Shown one piece after another: positions 62,274 through 64,000 of a DNA stretch of 64,000 nt (position 1 is the first letter of the stretch; each line of letters begins with the position of its first letter). The stretch comes from Pontibacter sp. G13 (GTDB lineage Bacteria > Bacteroidota > Bacteroidia > J057): positions 1,778,501 through 1,842,500 of the forward strand of contig NZ_CP134696.1 of the NCBI RefSeq assembly GCF_031851795.1, read 5' to 3'. The notes beneath the pieces were generated by a model. The model searched no databases, was not told the origin of the DNA, and saw only the letters and a program-made list of their open reading frames with translations. A program made the position numbers and the translations under genes.

Positions 62274-62939
62274 TCAGGTCAACCGATTCCATCTCCGCTG
62301 CAGCACGTACACCAGAGCCATCAGGGAACCCGCAGCTACCAGTAAAATGAGCGCATAGCGATTAGCCGAGGCATAATCCAGCGTTTCCACCGCATGGTAG
62401 ATCGCAAGAGATGCTACCCGAGTCTCACCCGGGATATTGCCACCGATCATCAGGATCACGCCAAACTCCCCCAGTGTATGCGCAAAAGCCATGACCGCCC
62501 CCATGATCCACGCAGATCTCACATTGGGAGAGAGGACCTTCCAGTAAGTCGTCCATTTGGATTTGCCGAGCGTATAGGCCGATTCCCGATATCCCTCGGG
62601 CAGTCCTTCCAGCGCCGACAGGATCGGATTCACCATAAACGGCAGACTGTAGAGCACACTCCCGATCACCAACCCTTCAAACGTGAACAGCAGTTGATAA
62701 TCCCACGACTCTGCCAGCCATTTCCCCAGCCCCATCCTTGGCCCCAGCAGCATCAGCAGATAGTAGCCTAGGACCGTAGGCGGCAGCACCAGCGGAAGAC
62801 TGACCACCGCTTTCCAGATCGCCGTCAGACGATTCGGAAACTCAGACAACCGATATGTGATGGGCACCGCAATGGCAGCAAGCACCAACGTCGTACAACA
62901 AGCGAGTTTCAGGCTCAGCCAGATGGGCATCCAATCCAT
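62274..62939 (-). CDS. modB: molybdate ABC transporter permease ModB
   Basis: 221 residues, full length for ModB, with five to six hydrophobic helices. The EAA-type loop reads EGLPEGYRESAYTLGKSKW, which contacts the ATPase. The first helix carries LACCTTLVLAAIAVPITYRL. It would move molybdate with ModA and ModC, but neither gene is next to it; upstream lies repeat F and downstream the converging DnaJ gene. It may work with distant partners. Confidence 0.9.
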   Translation of the reverse strand: MDWMPIWLSLKLACCTTLVLAAIAVPITYRLSEFPNRLTAIWKAVVSLPLVLPPTVLGYYLLMLLGPRMGLGKWLAESWDYQLLFTFEGLVIGSVLYSLPFMVNPILSALEGLPEGYRESAYTLGKSKWTTYWKVLSPNVRSAWIMGAVMAFAHTLGEFGVILMIGGNIPGETRVASLAIYHAVETLDYASANRYALILLVAAGSLMALVYVLQRRWNRLT

Positions 62940-63376
62940 AGCCGAAGGTAGCTAAAACTGAGCATAGCGCAGGAATAGAAGCTAGAGATTGATGTTGGAG
63001 AAGATTTGGGCGATCCCGGCGTGCTTGGCATACATGCTCCTCTCGGCAGATGAGGCGCCGGGCCGGGCTGTTCCGGGAGTCCGCGAAGCCTGCCCTCGAC
63101 TCCGATCGGGGGCTCCCGTCCTCGGGATTTGCCGCCTAAATCAGATGGAAAATCTCGGATTTCAGCATGCTCCGATCAAATGCCGGAGCCCTCGGACCTC
63201 GCCTGACGGCTCGCCCCTCCCATCCCTATCGCCGCCGCAGGCCAGCTGAGGCGGATTACGGCAGGTGCTCGGGCCCGAGCGTAATACAGCTCAACAAATG
63301 CAAGTCCTGTAGGGACGACACATCACAAGCGGGTATTTCCAATGCCCGACCACACTTTCTTCGGATTCTCGTCCTA
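62940..63376. other. gap between modB and the last gene, with repeat copy F
   Basis: 437 bp without a gene. The repeat occupies 63008-63240; the remainder is unremarkable. Open frames here lie in the repeat. Confidence 0.6.
63008..63240 (+). repeat. dispersed structured intergenic repeat, copy F (divergent 3' end)
   Basis: Starts GGGCGATCCCGGCGTGC; stem 1 is CCCGGCG/CGCCGGG. It shares GCAGATGAGGCGCCGGGCCG and CCTGACGGCTCGCCCCTCC with copy D. The 3' end lacks TCACSCCACAC and runs into CCCTATCGCCGCC, so the end given is approximate; this copy looks degraded or truncated. Confidence 0.65.
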
Positions 63377-63796
63377 CTAATGAAGGAGGATTGAATCAAT
63401 ACTATTCATACCCGCTTCATATTGGTAGATCCAGTTGGGATCTTCAAAAAAATCAAATACCCAGACTAAATCTTTCCACGAAATGGTACATTGATTTCGT
63501 AAATACCAATTCTTCCAGCCTTCTAAGGCTGCCTGATCCAATTTTATATAACCAGCATAATCTATACTAATTCCCCCATTTGAAGAGAAATGGGTAGAGA
63601 GATAGGATAATGCCATTAACTCAGGACTCATCGCGTATATACTTTGGTTTCCATCGATTACTTCGACATTCAATTGATAGTGTAAATTCATGATCGAATC
63701 TACCCGATGATCGAAGCATCCAGAGTCCCTCTCTTGACCCGTACATTCGATTGACATATATAATAATCCCAGTAAAAAAGCTATAACATATCTCAT
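63377..63796 (-). CDS. small secreted protein of unknown function
   Basis: 139 residues with a signal peptide (MRYVIAFLLGLLYMSIECTG). The mature part has Cys and many Trp/Tyr (GWKNWYLRNQCTISWKDLVW). Its DNA is clearly more A+T-rich than the rest of the window. No family was recognised. Confidence 0.62.
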   Translation of the reverse strand: MRYVIAFLLGLLYMSIECTGQERDSGCFDHRVDSIMNLHYQLNVEVIDGNQSIYAMSPELMALSYLSTHFSSNGGISIDYAGYIKLDQAALEGWKNWYLRNQCTISWKDLVWVFDFFEDPNWIYQYEAGMNSIDSILLH

Positions 63797-64000
63797 ATAG
63801 GCTTCACCTTAAATAATACAATTTCACTTCATAGACCTAAACTTTCACTGAGAATCAGATTTCGTCCAGTAGTACCTCCCCTGACATCTGCCATAATGAA
63901 GTTGATCTACCATTAAGTACGCACATCATAAATATATAAAATAATATATCATCCAATCGACAAAACCAATACTCTCCCTATGCTAATCTCAGGCACCAAG
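63797..64000. other. A+T-rich window end, no gene seen
   Basis: 204 bp, strongly A+T-rich (for example AAATATATAAAATAATATAT near 63930). I see no ORF, RNA or repeat copy. Confidence 0.6.

Noticed and set aside
62989..63249. 86-codon ORF over repeat copy F
   Set aside because: Lies in the repeat, has no family feature and does not match ORFs in copy D.
1..64000. CRISPR array, prophage, insertion sequence or rRNA
   Set aside because: No regularly spaced direct repeats, integrase, transposase, phage structural gene or rRNA sequence was seen on either strand.

Overview
The window comes from a Bacteroidota chromosome with about half G+C, possibly a marine or environmental lineage of the Saprospiria or Cytophagia type; the class is a guess. 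The phylum rests on three observations. Several large secreted proteins end in C-terminal domains typical of the type IX secretion system. There is a hybrid two-component system with an AraC output. Both tRNA-Asp genes carry the Bacteroidota promoter TTG-N19-TACCTTTG. No phage, insertion sequence, CRISPR array or rRNA was found.

Layout. 1-5.7 kb: a bestrophin-like channel (cut by the window edge), a small membrane protein, an NAD-dependent epimerase-like protein, a copper unit (metallochaperone plus CopA ATPase) and a DUF1573 protein. 5.8-13 kb: a secreted beta-helix protein, a short-chain reductase with an altered catalytic motif, a LolA-like protein, a DoxX-like membrane protein and envelope proteins. 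13-21 kb: an LPP20-domain protein, a class III PLP enzyme, an enlarged ammonium transporter followed at once by an EAD11-type protein, tRNA-Asp and a TPR protein. 21-27 kb: a GT39-like membrane glycosyltransferase, an amidohydrolase and a quinone-oxidoreductase-type enzyme. 27-37 kb: a carbohydrate region with a GH88 hydrolase, a giant hybrid sensor/regulator, a second beta-helix protein and a protein with a duplicated module. 37-42 kb: a second, identical tRNA-Asp, MazG, and an MbnP-type lipoprotein followed by two MbnH/MauG-like di-heme proteins. 42-56 kb: an outer-membrane barrel, RNase HI, RlpA, envelope proteins, an SDR, a degenerate galactokinase-like protein and a five-part sugar-dehydrogenase/cytochrome fusion. 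56-64 kb: an MFS transporter, a LolD/YbbA-YbbP-type ABC transporter, a membrane DnaJ protein, a solitary ModB and, at the A+T-rich end, a small secreted protein.

The most interesting feature is a family of five dispersed intergenic repeats (about 12.7, 27.1, 56.0, 57.5 and 63.0 kb). They share conserved ends, GGGCGTGCC-like and TCACSCCACAC. In the two closest copies an 18-bp stem differs at three positions, and each change is matched on the opposite arm, so the secondary structure appears to be conserved. Other points of interest are the ammonium transporter/EAD11 pair, the MbnP cluster with two di-heme partners, and an SDR with Arg in place of the catalytic Lys.

The genes do not form one pathway. 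They group as copper and haem handling, envelope and secreted proteins, uronic-acid polysaccharide breakdown and nitrogen uptake. All functional calls come from motifs and family knowledge, without database searches.
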